40,003 bases of DNA from Planctomycetaceae bacterium (GTDB lineage Bacteria > Planctomycetota > Planctomycetia > Planctomycetales > Planctomycetaceae): assembly GCA_020426515.1 (NCBI GenBank), contig JAGQPW010000008.1, positions 31,437 to 71,439 of the forward strand, read 5' to 3'. Below the pieces are notes generated by a model. The model was not told the DNA's origin and made no database searches. It worked only from the letters and a program-made list of their open reading frames with translations. The first letter of the stretch is position 1. Each line of letters starts with the position of its first letter. The translations under genes and the position numbers were made by a program. This document shows, one piece after another, positions 29,168-38,674 of this stretch.

Positions 29168-30391
29168 ATGCCAATCCGCCTCCATCACCTGTCCCCAATC
29201 TTTCGGAACACCATGGTCTTCATCGGTGGTCTGCTGGCGATACTGGCCACGGCGGCGCTCAGTGAACAGCCTGCCCCCACTGAGGAGCTTCGATTTCAGG
29301 GACGCCCTGTCTCCGAGTGGCGAGAACGGATGAAGGGGCTCGATCCCAGTGGTCCGCAGGCCGCAGAGAATGTCCCGCCGTTGATTGAACTGATCCAGTC
29401 CGAGTCCATCCCAGAGTTCACGCGGCGCCAGGCCGCAATCACACTGGGACGCATTGGCAAACCGGCCGCCGATGCCGTTCCCGTGCTCCGTCAACTTCTC
29501 GCCGAGACGGATTCCGACTCCACCCGCCTCTGGATTTTGAAAGCATTCACGCTCTTCGGCGGCACCGCCGGTGCCGCCTCGTCGGAAGTTGCTCAATTCG
29601 TTCGGGACGCCGACCAGACGCATCTGATTCGCGTCGCCGCCATCGAGGCACTCTGCCGTATGGGTCCACAACATCCTCAGGTGATGCAAACGCTGCTCGA
29701 CGGTGTCCGCGGGAACCTGGACACCCGCAACGCCGTGTCTCGCCGCGAACTGCAAATGGCTGCAGCAGAAGTCCTGGGACTCCTCGGAGCAGATGCCGCT
29801 CCCGCCCTGCCCGACCTGATTCGCGCTGCCGAATCCGACTGGGATCTGCTGCGACTCTCCGCCGTCACCACCCTCGGGCACATTGGCCCTCAAAGCGAAA
29901 TTGCCATTCCGGCGCTGGCCGATGTCATTCTGTTTGACGATGCACCCGAAGTCCGGGATGCCGCCGCAGTATCCCTCGGAGCCATTGGCACTGCTGCCGT
30001 GCCGACCTTGACACAGCTTGCCAGTGTTCGCGATCCGGAGGTCCGGGAGCGCGCACTGATCGGGGCAATTGCCATTGGTCCGGTCGGTGTCCCTGTCCTG
30101 AAATTCCTGCTGGATGACGCCGATCTTGAATTGCGAATCCGGGCCGCCGATCAGCTGATCAGCCGCGACGAAACCAGCCGACGGGCGGCCACGGTCCTGC
30201 TGCTGGGGATGACAGTCGCTCCACCGCGGCAACAGCGAACAGCCTACATGGCCTTGCGTCAACATCCCTCGGCATGGTCGCCTGCCGATGCAGAATTTCA
30301 GCAACTGCTGCACCACACCGATCCGCGTTTACGGCAGCTCGCAGAACGTTTGCAACGCGAACGACCCGCCAGTTCGATTCCGGGTGAGTGA
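29168..30391 (+). CDS. HEAT-repeat protein with N-terminal signal
   Basis: A 407-residue protein with an N-terminal hydrophobic segment (about 16-31) and then HEAT/PBS-lyase-type helical repeats from about residue 60 to the end. Examples are RQAAITLGRIGKPAADAVPVLRQLL, QMAAAEVLGLLGADAAPALPDLI, RLSAVTTLGHIGPQSEIAIPALADVI and RDAAAVSLGAIGTAAVPTL. These superhelical repeats act as protein-binding scaffolds; no catalytic residues are apparent. Start chosen at the first ATG (29168); an ATG at 29213 directly before the hydrophobic segment is the alternative. It is followed 91 bases later by the DUF1501 gene on the same strand. Confidence 0.85.
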   Translation: MPIRLHHLSPIFRNTMVFIGGLLAILATAALSEQPAPTEELRFQGRPVSEWRERMKGLDPSGPQAAENVPPLIELIQSESIPEFTRRQAAITLGRIGKPAADAVPVLRQLLAETDSDSTRLWILKAFTLFGGTAGAASSEVAQFVRDADQTHLIRVAAIEALCRMGPQHPQVMQTLLDGVRGNLDTRNAVSRRELQMAAAEVLGLLGADAAPALPDLIRAAESDWDLLRLSAVTTLGHIGPQSEIAIPALADVILFDDAPEVRDAAAVSLGAIGTAAVPTLTQLASVRDPEVRERALIGAIAIGPVGVPVLKFLLDDADLELRIRAADQLISRDETSRRAATVLLLGMTVAPPRQQRTAYMALRQHPSAWSPADAEFQQLLHHTDPRLRQLAERLQRERPASSIPGE

Positions 30392-30482
30392 GGCAGTGGA
30401 ACCGCCGCTGCGAACGCATAGACATCGACTGAAGCAGCATTCATAATTGACGGTTTGAGAATTCGCCCCGGAGTTGAACGTC

Positions 30483-31931
30483 ATGCCCGCATTCCCACCA
30501 CAGTTTCCCGCACCGCGATGGTCTCGTCGCGAAATGCTGCTCAATTCCGGGACCGGGTTCGGCGCACTTGCGCTCTCAGCCATGCTGTCTGAGCAGGGAT
30601 TGCTGGCGGCACAGCCTCAGGATCGTCCGCTGGCGCATTTCGTGCCGCGAGCGAAGAGCATCATCTTTCTGTTCATGGAAGGTGGGCCCAGCCAGATGGA
30701 CACCTTCGACCCCAAGCCGGAACTCAACCGACTGGCTGGTCAGCCATTGCCCCCCGGCTTCAAGCGGGTGGTAACGGCCATGGGCGAGATCAACTCACCA
30801 CTGCTCGCCTCGAAACGGACATGGAAACAGCATGGCGAGAGCGGAACGTGGGTTTCCGACTGGCTTCCCTATACCGCCGAATGCGTGGACGACATTGCCG
30901 TCATCCGCTCCTGCTGGACCAACGGTATCAACCATTCCGGCGGCGTCTGCCAGATGAATACGGGAACACCGCGTGCTGGTCGGCCTTCGCTGGGCGCCTG
31001 GGTGAACTATGGGCTGGGAACCGAAAATCAGAACCTGCCCGGCTTCGTCGTGCTGACCGACTCCACGTCGCAGGTCACGAATGGACCTCGCAACTGGAGC
31101 GCAGGATTCATGCCTGCCGTCTATCAGGGAACACAGCTCAGCTCCGGAAACGAGTCAATCGCCAACCTGAACAATCCCAAGGGAATCACCGCAGCACGAC
31201 AATCTTCCAAGCTCGATCTGCTGACGACCCTGAATCGCCATCACATGGAGCCTCGCTCGTTCCAGACGGAACTCGAAGCCCGCATTCGCAGCTACGAACT
31301 CGCCTTCCGCATGCAGGCCCATGCCCCCGAAGCGATCGACCTGTCCGAGGAGACTGCTGAGACCCAGCAGTTGTACGGCATGGACGACAAGCCGACCGAA
31401 GTGTTCGGACGCAACTGCCTGCTCGCCCGGCGACTGGTCGAGCGCGGCGTGCGGTTCGTTCAGCTGTATCATGGTGCAGGCAGCAAGTGGGATGCTCACA
31501 GCGGCATCGAACGCAACCACAGCGAGAACTGCAAGAAGATGGACCGCCCCGTCGCCGGTCTGTTGAAGGATCTCAAACAGCGCGGACTGTTGGACCAGAC
31601 ACTGGTCGTGTGGGGGGGCGAATTCGGACGGACTCCGATGAGCGAAAAGGGGGATGGTCGCGATCACAACCCGACCGGCTTCACCATGTGGATGGCCGGT
31701 GGAGGCGTCAAAGGGGGCCAAACTCTAGGCTCCACGGATGAGCTGGGATTTCACGCTGTCGAAGACCGACTGCACGTCCACGACCTGCACGCCACAATGC
31801 TGTACCTGCTGGGCATCGACCACATGGGGCTCACCTACATTCACAAGGGCCGTCCTGAGCGGGCCACTCAGAATGAGGGACACGCCTACGAAAAGATTAC
31901 AGGCCATCAACTGGCCACACTCAACGGATAA
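30483..31931 (+). CDS. Tat-exported DUF1501 protein
   Basis: A 482-residue protein of the DUF1501 family, related to the alkaline phosphatase/sulfatase fold and abundant in planctomycetes. A twin-arginine signal (SRREMLLNSGTGFGALALS) begins at about residue 13. Family motifs follow in order: KSIIFLFMEGGPSQMDTFDPKP, VDDIAVIRSCWTNGINH, LPGFVVLTDS, RGVRFVQLYHGAGSKWDAHSG, LVVWGGEFGRTPMSEKGDGRDHNPTGFTMWMAGGGVKGG and DLHATMLYLLGIDH. The conserved Asp and His residues suggest a metal-dependent fold, but activity is unproven. Such proteins often pair with DUF1549/DUF1553 partners. The ATG at 30483 has GGAG upstream; the TTG at 30474 is less likely. Confidence 0.93.
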   Translation: MPAFPPQFPAPRWSRREMLLNSGTGFGALALSAMLSEQGLLAAQPQDRPLAHFVPRAKSIIFLFMEGGPSQMDTFDPKPELNRLAGQPLPPGFKRVVTAMGEINSPLLASKRTWKQHGESGTWVSDWLPYTAECVDDIAVIRSCWTNGINHSGGVCQMNTGTPRAGRPSLGAWVNYGLGTENQNLPGFVVLTDSTSQVTNGPRNWSAGFMPAVYQGTQLSSGNESIANLNNPKGITAARQSSKLDLLTTLNRHHMEPRSFQTELEARIRSYELAFRMQAHAPEAIDLSEETAETQQLYGMDDKPTEVFGRNCLLARRLVERGVRFVQLYHGAGSKWDAHSGIERNHSENCKKMDRPVAGLLKDLKQRGLLDQTLVVWGGEFGRTPMSEKGDGRDHNPTGFTMWMAGGGVKGGQTLGSTDELGFHAVEDRLHVHDLHATMLYLLGIDHMGLTYIHKGRPERATQNEGHAYEKITGHQLATLNG

Positions 31932-31967
31932 TCACCTGACTCAACTCACACACTGCACTGGAAACGC

Positions 31968-33152
31968 ATGACCACGCTCCGTCACTTCTGCGTTCTGCTG
32001 TTTGTCGCTGCTGCACCACAGTGGGCGCAAGCGGATTGGCCTCAGTTCACGGCCGAAACCATCGATCCGGCGGTTGCTCAAAAAGCCTGCTATGCAGTCT
32101 GCACTGCCGATGTGGATGGTGATGGCAAGCAGGACATTGTGGCAGTGAGCGAGAACCAGGTGCTGTGGTACCACAACCCGGACTGGAAGAAGCACATCAT
32201 CATCGAGAACCAGACGGAACTCGACAATGTCTGCATCGCCCCATACGACATTGATGGCGACGGCAAAGTCGATTTCGCCCTCGGGGCGGGCTGGACCAAA
32301 ACCGGCACCATTCAGTGGCTCTCGCGTGGCGAATCACTGGAAGACAAGTGGCACGTCCATGCCATCGACACCGAGATCTGGACGCACCGCATGCGGTGGG
32401 CCAACGTACTGGGCAAGGACCGCCCCCAACTGGTCGTCTCGCCGCTCAATGCCGTCGATCGCCCTGGTGTTCGGTTGCTCGCCTTTGAGATCCCGGCCAA
32501 CCCACGAACCGATCGCTGGACGTCCGTAGCCATCGATGAATCCCTCAACCGGATGCACAACCACTGGCACATCGACTTCAATAACGATGGAATCGACGCC
32601 ACCCTGACCGCCAGCCAGGAAGGACTGAATCTGATCAAGCGGCAGGACGACGGCACCTTCTCGCGGCAACTCGTCGGCAGTGGGATCGCTGGTGAAAAGC
32701 CCGCTGACCAGGGAGCAGGCGAAGTGAAGGTCGGTCGGCTCAAAGATGGGCGTCCTTACATGGCCACCATCGAGCCCATGCATGGCACCTCCGTCGCCGT
32801 GTACTTCGCTCCACCCAAGCTGCCACCTGGCCAACTCGCCGATCGTCTCGTGCTGGACGACACCCTCAAACAGGGACATGCCGTGTGGACCGCTGACCTC
32901 GATGGCGATGGCGACGACGAACTGGTGGTTGGTCACCGCGAAGCAGGAACGGGCGAAGTGAAAGGCCCCGGAATCTACATTTACGATCCCCAGGATGGCG
33001 GGAAACGCTGGGTGAAGCATGTTCTCGACAATGGGGGCATCGCCGTCGAGGATATGTTGTGTGAAGATCTCAACGGGGATGGTCGCCCGGACATCATCGC
33101 CGGGGGACGGGCCACGCTGAACCTCAAGGTCTACTGGAACAAGAAGCCATAG
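31968..33152 (+). CDS. Secreted FG-GAP/VCBS repeat protein
   Basis: A 394-residue protein with a signal peptide (1-22, ending AQA before DWPQF). Calcium-binding FG-GAP/VCBS-type repeats are visible as DVDGDGKQDIVAV, DIDGDGKVDFALG, DFNNDGIDATLTA, DLDGDGDDELVVG and DLNGDGRPDIIAG, consistent with a beta-propeller. Such proteins lie on the cell surface or in the periplasm and bind ligands; no enzyme motif is visible. It follows the DUF1501 gene by 36 bases and may be co-transcribed. It ends 22 bases before the convergent tsaD. Confidence 0.88.
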   Translation: MTTLRHFCVLLFVAAAPQWAQADWPQFTAETIDPAVAQKACYAVCTADVDGDGKQDIVAVSENQVLWYHNPDWKKHIIIENQTELDNVCIAPYDIDGDGKVDFALGAGWTKTGTIQWLSRGESLEDKWHVHAIDTEIWTHRMRWANVLGKDRPQLVVSPLNAVDRPGVRLLAFEIPANPRTDRWTSVAIDESLNRMHNHWHIDFNNDGIDATLTASQEGLNLIKRQDDGTFSRQLVGSGIAGEKPADQGAGEVKVGRLKDGRPYMATIEPMHGTSVAVYFAPPKLPPGQLADRLVLDDTLKQGHAVWTADLDGDGDDELVVGHREAGTGEVKGPGIYIYDPQDGGKRWVKHVLDNGGIAVEDMLCEDLNGDGRPDIIAGGRATLNLKVYWNKKP

Positions 33153-33174
33153 TCCGCTGGCTTCCAACGACCAG

Positions 33175-34197
33175 CTACGCACGCACCAGTCCGGGAACGA
33201 CATCGATATCGAGTTCAGAAAACGTTCCGGCTCGATAGAGCTCCCAGGCGATCGCGCCCATGGCGGCATTGTCGGTGCAGAGATTCATTGGTGCGGTATG
33301 AACCTCGATTCCGGATGCCGTGAGCTGCTCCAGTTCTTCGCGGAATCGACGGTTGGCCGCGACGCCGCCGCCAATGCACAACGAGGTTCGTCCCCGCTGC
33401 TTCAGTGCCTGCCGACACTTGGCGACCAGAACTTCGGCCACTGCTTCCTGAAAGCTCGCGGCGATATCGGCGACGCGTTGTGGCGTCAATTCCGGAGCCG
33501 GTTCGCGCGAGCCCGGCTGGCCCAGGGCGGTGTAGCGAACTGAAGTCTTGATGCCACTGAAGCTGAAGGCGAGGCGATCATCCTTGATGAATGATCGTGG
33601 AAAGTTGAACGCCTGCGGATTGCCGGTCTCCGCAATCTTTTGAATCTCTGGCCCGCCGGGATACGGCAGGCCCAGCAGGGCGGCCACCTTATCGAAGGCT
33701 TCCCCGGCCGCATCATCGATCGTAGAGCCGAGCAATTCGAAATCCGTTGCACCTCGGCAATCATACAGATTGGTGTGTCCGCCGCTGACGACCAGTCCAA
33801 TAGCCGGAAAGACCTCACTTCCCGCCGCCATGCGGCAGGCATACAGGTGAGCCTCAATGTGGTTCACAGCTAATAGCGGGATATCGAGCAGCAGCGACAG
33901 CGTCTTTGCGGCCGTCAGCCCCACCAGCAGCGATCCGACCAGACCGGGCTGCGTCATCACCGCGATGGCCGTCAAATCTTCAAGCGATTTCCCGGCTCGC
34001 TTCAGGGCTTCATCAATGACGGGCAAAATGTTTCGCACATGCGCCCGCGACGCAATCTCCGGAACGACGCCACCAAACTGCTGATGCAGATCATCCTGCG
34101 ACGCGATCACACTGCTGAGTACCTGCAGTTGATCATCAATGATTGCGGCCGCAGTCTCATCACATGAGGACTCAATGGCCAGTAAAACAGGCTGCAT
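33175..34197 (-). CDS. tsaD: tRNA t6A biosynthesis protein TsaD
   Basis: The 340-residue catalytic subunit that transfers the threonylcarbamoyl group to tRNA A37, together with TsaB and TsaE. The start [16 protein letters not shown] is the family signature. The metal-binding histidines are His113 and His117 (NHIEAH). The [14 protein letters not shown] and [10 protein letters not shown] segments are in place, and the C-terminal [12 protein letters not shown] and CTDNAAMGA motifs are intact. It follows the S41 protease gene by 7 bases and is probably co-transcribed with it. Its partner TsaE is at the end of the ATP synthase operon in this window. Confidence 0.97.
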   Translation of the reverse strand: MQPVLLAIESSCDETAAAIIDDQLQVLSSVIASQDDLHQQFGGVVPEIASRAHVRNILPVIDEALKRAGKSLEDLTAIAVMTQPGLVGSLLVGLTAAKTLSLLLDIPLLAVNHIEAHLYACRMAAGSEVFPAIGLVVSGGHTNLYDCRGATDFELLGSTIDDAAGEAFDKVAALLGLPYPGGPEIQKIAETGNPQAFNFPRSFIKDDRLAFSFSGIKTSVRYTALGQPGSREPAPELTPQRVADIAASFQEAVAEVLVAKCRQALKQRGRTSLCIGGGVAANRRFREELEQLTASGIEVHTAPMNLCTDNAAMGAIAWELYRAGTFSELDIDVVPGLVRA

Positions 34198-34204
34198 TTT
34201 TCAC

Positions 34205-35701
34205 TCAGCCTACATGACGTCGCGGAACAGGAATCAGAGGCAGCCGGAACGCCGCCTTCTTGGTTTCTTCCGGCTTGGCCTTGGGCTTGGCTTCTTCCTC
34301 AACAGCCTTTGGTTTGGCCTCGTCTTTTGGCTCGGACTTCAGTTGTTCTTCCACATACTCGATGGCTTTCAGCAGTTGCGTGTCCTCGAAGGTGGTGGTC
34401 TTCTTCTCGCCAGGAACATCGCGATCGCGGCGGTCCCGCTGGAATTCGCGGATCTGATCGAACGAGAATTCGACCTTGTACCCTTCGCTGGGGGAGACGC
34501 CCCACTCATCAGTCTCCTTGGCCTTCGGACTGCGGTGAATGTTTTTGCCGCTGGGACGATGATAGGCGGCCGTCGTCAACTTCAGAGCGCTCTTGCCGTC
34601 TTCCAGTTCCATGACATTCTGAACACTCCCCTTCCCCCACGAGCGTTCGCCAACCACGATTGCACGATCGTGGTCCTGCAGGCAGGCACTCACGATTTCG
34701 CTGGCCGAGGCACTGTAGCGATTGACCAGCACCGCCATCGGGAATTTCTCGAAGGTTCCAAAACGCTTGGCCGTCCAGTTGCGGGGACGACTGTTGCGTC
34801 CTTCCGTGCTGACGATGACCCCGTCTTCGAGGAACATATCGCAGATCTCGACCGCCGCCTGCAGCAACCCGCCCGGATTAAATCGCAGGTCGAGCACCAG
34901 TCCCTTCATGCCTTCCCGCAGAAGTTGCTTCACTGCGTCGCGAACTTCATCGGCGCTGCGGCGGGTAAAGTGAGTCAGCCGCAGATAGCCGATTTTGGAC
35001 TTGTCGTCATACATGAAGTTCCAGGTGCCGTCTTCCTTGTGGGAGTACCCCAGAACCGTATCGAGCTGGATCAGTTCGCGCACGAGTTTGACTTCTTCAG
35101 TCGCTTCCTGCCCCTTGCGCTGGACCGTAATGGTCACTGCTTCACCGGGAGCTCCACGCAGCATCTTGACCGCGGTGTCAATTTCGCGATCGTGCTCGAA
35201 GTCCTTTACGGCCTTCCCTTCAATCCCCACGACGCGGTCACCAGCCTGAATTCCCGCCTTGTACGCCGGGCTGCCCGGAATGGGGGTCATCACCTCAATG
35301 GCCCGCTCATCGCGGTTGAAGTTCACACGAATTCCAACTCCGCCGAACTCCTGTTCGACCGCTTCGTTGAAGTTGTCGAGGTCATCCGGGCTGATGTAGT
35401 CGGAATAGGGATCGAGTTCGGCCAGCATGCCGCGAATGGCCGCTTCGATCAGTTCGCGACGATCCACGTCCGTCACGTAGTTGCGGTCGATCTCCTGAAA
35501 CGTGTCAACAAAGACCCGCATCAGCTCATACGTTTCCGCCTCGGAAGACGGCGTTTCCTGCGCGGACTCAGCTGGAGCCTCTGCCTCAGCCGCCGGTGCC
35601 GCATCCTGAGCAACCGCCAATCCTTCGCTGACGCACAAGGCCAGTCCAACAACCAGTCCCGCGACAGCAGACTGCGGCCAATACCATTGCCGAAACATCA
35701 T
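34205..35701 (-). CDS. C-terminal processing protease (S41 family)
   Basis: A 498-residue periplasmic serine protease of the CtpA/Prc type. The signal peptide (about 1-31, ending AVAQ) is followed by an N-terminal helical cap (about 55-115). A PDZ domain follows (about 120-195, GVGIRVNFNRDERAIEV...AGDRVVGIEG), then the S41 protease domain (about 235-390). The Ser-Lys dyad is Ser332 (ASASE) and Lys357 (SWGKGSVQ), 25 residues apart as in E. coli Prc. The tail (about 445-498) is rich in Lys, Glu and Pro. The first ATG at 35701 (AAGGA upstream) is followed by a second ATG; either could be used. It is upstream of tsaD. Confidence 0.92.
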   Translation of the reverse strand: MMFRQWYWPQSAVAGLVVGLALCVSEGLAVAQDAAPAAEAEAPAESAQETPSSEAETYELMRVFVDTFQEIDRNYVTDVDRRELIEAAIRGMLAELDPYSDYISPDDLDNFNEAVEQEFGGVGIRVNFNRDERAIEVMTPIPGSPAYKAGIQAGDRVVGIEGKAVKDFEHDREIDTAVKMLRGAPGEAVTITVQRKGQEATEEVKLVRELIQLDTVLGYSHKEDGTWNFMYDDKSKIGYLRLTHFTRRSADEVRDAVKQLLREGMKGLVLDLRFNPGGLLQAAVEICDMFLEDGVIVSTEGRNSRPRNWTAKRFGTFEKFPMAVLVNRYSASASEIVSACLQDHDRAIVVGERSWGKGSVQNVMELEDGKSALKLTTAAYHRPSGKNIHRSPKAKETDEWGVSPSEGYKVEFSFDQIREFQRDRRDRDVPGEKKTTTFEDTQLLKAIEYVEEQLKSEPKDEAKPKAVEEEAKPKAKPEETKKAAFRLPLIPVPRRHVG

Positions 35702-35991
35702 CGAGCCATCCTTTGGCCTGAGGAGAATTCTAAAGAACACGTCGTTGACGCGGCCAGATTCTACCCCAATCCCCCCAAAAATGTCCAAGCGATGTTTGAC
35801 AGGCCGGATTCGGTGTGTGTGACGGATGTCTGCATCGGACTCCGTCTCCCCCAAGAACCGGACGCCGAAACACCATTACTTCTCTGCAGAAGACCACCCC
35901 ACGGCACTGCCAGCGACGGTTCGAACATCACTCAGTCGACGCAGCGGCTGGGGCGGCACGATCCACGAACTTTCCAGACATGGAGGACAGA

Positions 35992-36315
35992 CATGCCACC
36001 GGCCAAGCCTTTCCATCCCCCCGGCAGTCAGCAAGCCGGAAGAACAGTGAGTTCTCCAGGCAACGGGAACCGACGCCAACCGCCCCGATGCAACCACGCT
36101 GAAATTGGTTGCCGGAATGGTTGCCGGTCTCAACGCCAAGATATGCGATTCCGTGAGACTGATTGAGAGCGGCGAACCCGATGAAGCCCCAAGAGCCGAT
36201 GAGCCGCAAACCGCAAGAATCATGCGGAATTGCGGCTCATTGAGACCGATTAACAAGCGGAGAGGGGGGGATTATCAGCCCCTCGACTCCCTTAAGTATT
36301 GCATGAACGGCACTT
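35992..36315 (+). pseudogene. Possible frameshifted short gene upstream of the recombinase
   Basis: The ATG at 35992 has a good SD site (GGAGG, 7 bases upstream) and begins MPPAKPFHPPGSQQAGRT. In that frame the sequence soon becomes Arg/Gln/Cys-rich and unlikely. From about 36051 the neighbouring frame gives plausible protein sequence (DATTLKLVAGMVAGLNAKICDSVRLIESGEPDE) but has no start codon of its own before a TTG at 36105. A single frameshift between the two would join them into one short protein just before the recombinase. This is a suggestion only; I do not recognise the product. Confidence 0.2.
36199..36240. repeat. 42-base hairpin upstream of the recombinase
   Basis: ATGAGCCGCAA (36199-36209) and TTGCGGCTCAT (36230-36240) are perfect 11-base arms, with an inner pair CCGC (36211-36214)/GCGG (36224-36227). 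There is no T-run after it. It lies about 75 bases before the recombinase open frame and could be an operator, an RNA regulatory hairpin, or part of a recombination site. Confidence 0.6.
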
Positions 36316-38664
36316 GTGACGCAACGACTGATGGCGCAGTTGTTTGCCGCCGTCCAGTTGGTCCTCGTCACTTGTGGTTACTTGGCAGTGTTGAGCATCG
36401 TTCTCAGCACAAATTCAGCACACGCAACTGCTGCCCCCGCAACTCCTGTCCCCGCGTCTCCTGCTTCACATGTTCCTGCTGTCGCACTTGATGCTCCGGC
36501 GAGCCGTCGCCGCCGGCGGCAACTTCGCAAGCAGGAGCAACAACGCCCCCAAGAACGTGCTGCAAGTTACTCGCGGTTCAGCTCGGGACATCAACGCGAG
36601 GATAGCATTGTTACACAGCAACATCGTTGCCGTGAAGCTGCAGAGGGCAATGGCCACACGATTCTCCCGGACATGGAATATTCTGATGAACGGATTTCCG
36701 GGACAAAACGAAATCGTGGCGGCCTCACCGCGATGATGGAATCCGCGGCTCGTGGAGAATTCAATGTTCTCTACGTGTTCAGTCTCAGCCGTCTGGCTCG
36801 TGAGTCGATCATCACGATGCCGCTGCTCAAGAGACTGGTGCACGTCCATCATGTGCGATTCATCAGCATCACGGAAGGAATTGATTCCGAACGTGATGGC
36901 TGGGAGTTCATCGCCTCATTCATGTCCTTAGTCCACGAGCACTACATCAAAGCGTTGAGCAATGATGTCCTCCGTGGCCAAGAAGGGATTCTGTTGAATG
37001 GTTTCTCAGTGGGGGACTGGTGCCTCGGGTATGGTTCTGAACCTGTTCCTGGAACGGAGGTCAAACGGCAAGGCCGCGAAAGCAAACCTCGGATGGCCTA
37101 CAAGATTGACCTGGAAACGGCAGCCTGGGTGCTCCGAATTTTCAAATGGTTTGAGAAGGATCGGCAGGCCATAGGATGGATCGTCCGCGAGTTGAATCGG
37201 CAGAAAGCACCGAAAGACCATCGATCAACAACTCCGCACTGGAACCACTCACTGGTCGTCGGTCTGCTGCAGAACCTGAAGTACGTCGGGGTTTGGCACT
37301 GGGGGCAAAACTACAACGAGCGTGATCCCGAAACGGGGGACATTCGTCAATTGCCTCGCGCCGACGAAGAGTGTGCTCAATGGACCCGTCATCGTCCTGA
37401 TCTGCAAATCATTGATGATGAGACATTCGAAAAAACGCAGAAGTTGCTACAGGAGAACGCGGACAAGTATGCGAGTCATCGAACTCGTGATGGGAGACTG
37501 AGAGGTTCCTCGTCCGGCAACAAGTTCGGAAATCCCACCTACCTGGTCTCCGGACTATTCGAGTGTTCCGCTTGCGGCCATCGCTTGGTGATTGGCGGAT
37601 CGAAGTCAAAATTCTTGTTCTGTCCCAGCCACAAAAAGGGGATCTGCAATTGCAAGACCCAACTGCCGTTGCAACTGGCGCAAGCCATGATCCTCGACGT
37701 CGTTGGAAAGAGAGTCTTGACCAATGAGATGTGGTTCGAAGCGGTCTGGGTGGCCTGTCAGCAAGAATGGGAAGGCTATTGCAATTCCGTTCCCGCAGAA
37801 ATCCAGGAAGTGGAACGGGAACTGGCCGAGGTTGACCGCAAACTGCAGCGTCTCGTCGATCGACTGGAAGACGGGGACGATTCTCCTGAGATCGCACAGC
37901 GGTGTGCGCAACGGCGAGCTCAGCGTGTCGACCTCACGCAGCGACTGAGGCAACTGCAGCAGGATGCGCAGCAACATCCAGAGGAACCCACGGAAGACTG
38001 GCTGCGAACCCAACTCACGCAACTGGGGGAAACACTGCGAGACGGAACGCCAGCTGCGGCACATGCCCTTCGGTCGCTGGTCGGCGGAAAAATTGTCGTC
38101 GAAGAAGTCCAGAAATCTGGACTGACATCTTACTTCTGGCGCGGCACGTTTCGCCTGGAAATGGACAACGTTTGCCAGGCGATGGGAGTGAAGGCCAACG
38201 TCGAAGGGTGTTCAATTCCGGAGTCTTCGGGAGACGTTCAAGTGTTGGACTTCGTGGCCCGCGATTCCCAAGAAGAGTTGATGCATACGATTCGCCAGCT
38301 TCACGAAGAGGAATACCTCGGCGTCGAGATCGGTCAGATACTGGGAATCTCCAGAAGCTGGGTTACGACCCTCCTGACCCGTTCCTTGGTTCGTGACGGG
38401 AAGACTCCCGAAGATGGCAGGCGTCGACGTCATCAGCTGAATCGTGTAGTCAACCTGCCCAGCCCAGCGGAACGGTTGTCTCAACAGGCCAAAGACCTGT
38501 GGGACCAGGACCTCCCGATGCAGGAGATTGCGCAACGCCTGGATGTCGACATCAGCCGCGTGACGGCGGCCATCAAGTTCTGGTTCGCGTCCCGGGGTTT
38601 GCCAGTTCCCGATGGTCGTGCCCGCCGCCGCGAAATTCGTCTCCGAAACCGTTCAGGGGCTTGA
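36316..38664 (+). CDS. Large serine recombinase with unusual ends
   Basis: A site-specific recombinase of up to 782 residues. The catalytic domain is at about 82-225: nucleophile Ser89 (YSRFSS), with active-site arginines Arg87, Arg126 (DERISGTKR), Arg159 and Arg162 (SLSRLAR). Next comes the recombinase domain (about 230-330, GYGSEPVPG...NRQKAP). A zinc-ribbon follows with Cys417, Cys420, Cys436 and Cys444/446, then a coiled coil (about 490-560). The C-terminal 130 residues carry two helix-turn-helix-like segments (about 655-695, EIGQILGISRSWVTTLL; about 720-762, EIAQRLDVDISRVTAAI). The first 35 residues are hydrophobic and end AHA, like a signal peptide, which makes no sense for a DNA enzyme. 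The true start is uncertain: GTG at 36316, ATG at 36331, or a TTG/GTG further in. No partner mobile genes are seen. Confidence 0.9.
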   Translation: MTQRLMAQLFAAVQLVLVTCGYLAVLSIVLSTNSAHATAAPATPVPASPASHVPAVALDAPASRRRRRQLRKQEQQRPQERAASYSRFSSGHQREDSIVTQQHRCREAAEGNGHTILPDMEYSDERISGTKRNRGGLTAMMESAARGEFNVLYVFSLSRLARESIITMPLLKRLVHVHHVRFISITEGIDSERDGWEFIASFMSLVHEHYIKALSNDVLRGQEGILLNGFSVGDWCLGYGSEPVPGTEVKRQGRESKPRMAYKIDLETAAWVLRIFKWFEKDRQAIGWIVRELNRQKAPKDHRSTTPHWNHSLVVGLLQNLKYVGVWHWGQNYNERDPETGDIRQLPRADEECAQWTRHRPDLQIIDDETFEKTQKLLQENADKYASHRTRDGRLRGSSSGNKFGNPTYLVSGLFECSACGHRLVIGGSKSKFLFCPSHKKGICNCKTQLPLQLAQAMILDVVGKRVLTNEMWFEAVWVACQQEWEGYCNSVPAEIQEVERELAEVDRKLQRLVDRLEDGDDSPEIAQRCAQRRAQRVDLTQRLRQLQQDAQQHPEEPTEDWLRTQLTQLGETLRDGTPAAAHALRSLVGGKIVVEEVQKSGLTSYFWRGTFRLEMDNVCQAMGVKANVEGCSIPESSGDVQVLDFVARDSQEELMHTIRQLHEEEYLGVEIGQILGISRSWVTTLLTRSLVRDGKTPEDGRRRRHQLNRVVNLPSPAERLSQQAKDLWDQDLPMQEIAQRLDVDISRVTAAIKFWFASRGLPVPDGRARRREIRLRNRSGA

Positions 38665-38674
38665 TGTGACTTGT

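Larger units (their letters stand above)
35702..36315. other. 614-base gap before the recombinase
   Basis: No complete gene is convincing here. Contents: a strong ribosome-binding site (GGAGG) 7 bases before an ATG at 35992, an open frame in a second phase (36051 onward) that reads like protein sequence, a 42-base hairpin (36199-36240), and a GC-rich stretch with a run of seven G. This is probably an accessory-region boundary. Confidence 0.4.

Noticed and set aside
29021..30316. 431-codon minus-strand open frame
   Set aside because: Antisense to the HEAT-repeat gene, whose repeats are clear on the plus strand.
35901..35940. A second tRNA (GTTCGAAC-like T-loop near 35925)
   Set aside because: No acceptor, D or anticodon stem can be built around it.
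34139..36166. 675-codon open frame on the plus strand
   Set aside because: It runs antisense through tsaD's start and the whole S41 protease gene; its product lacks any recognisable domain and the opposite strand has clear motifs throughout.
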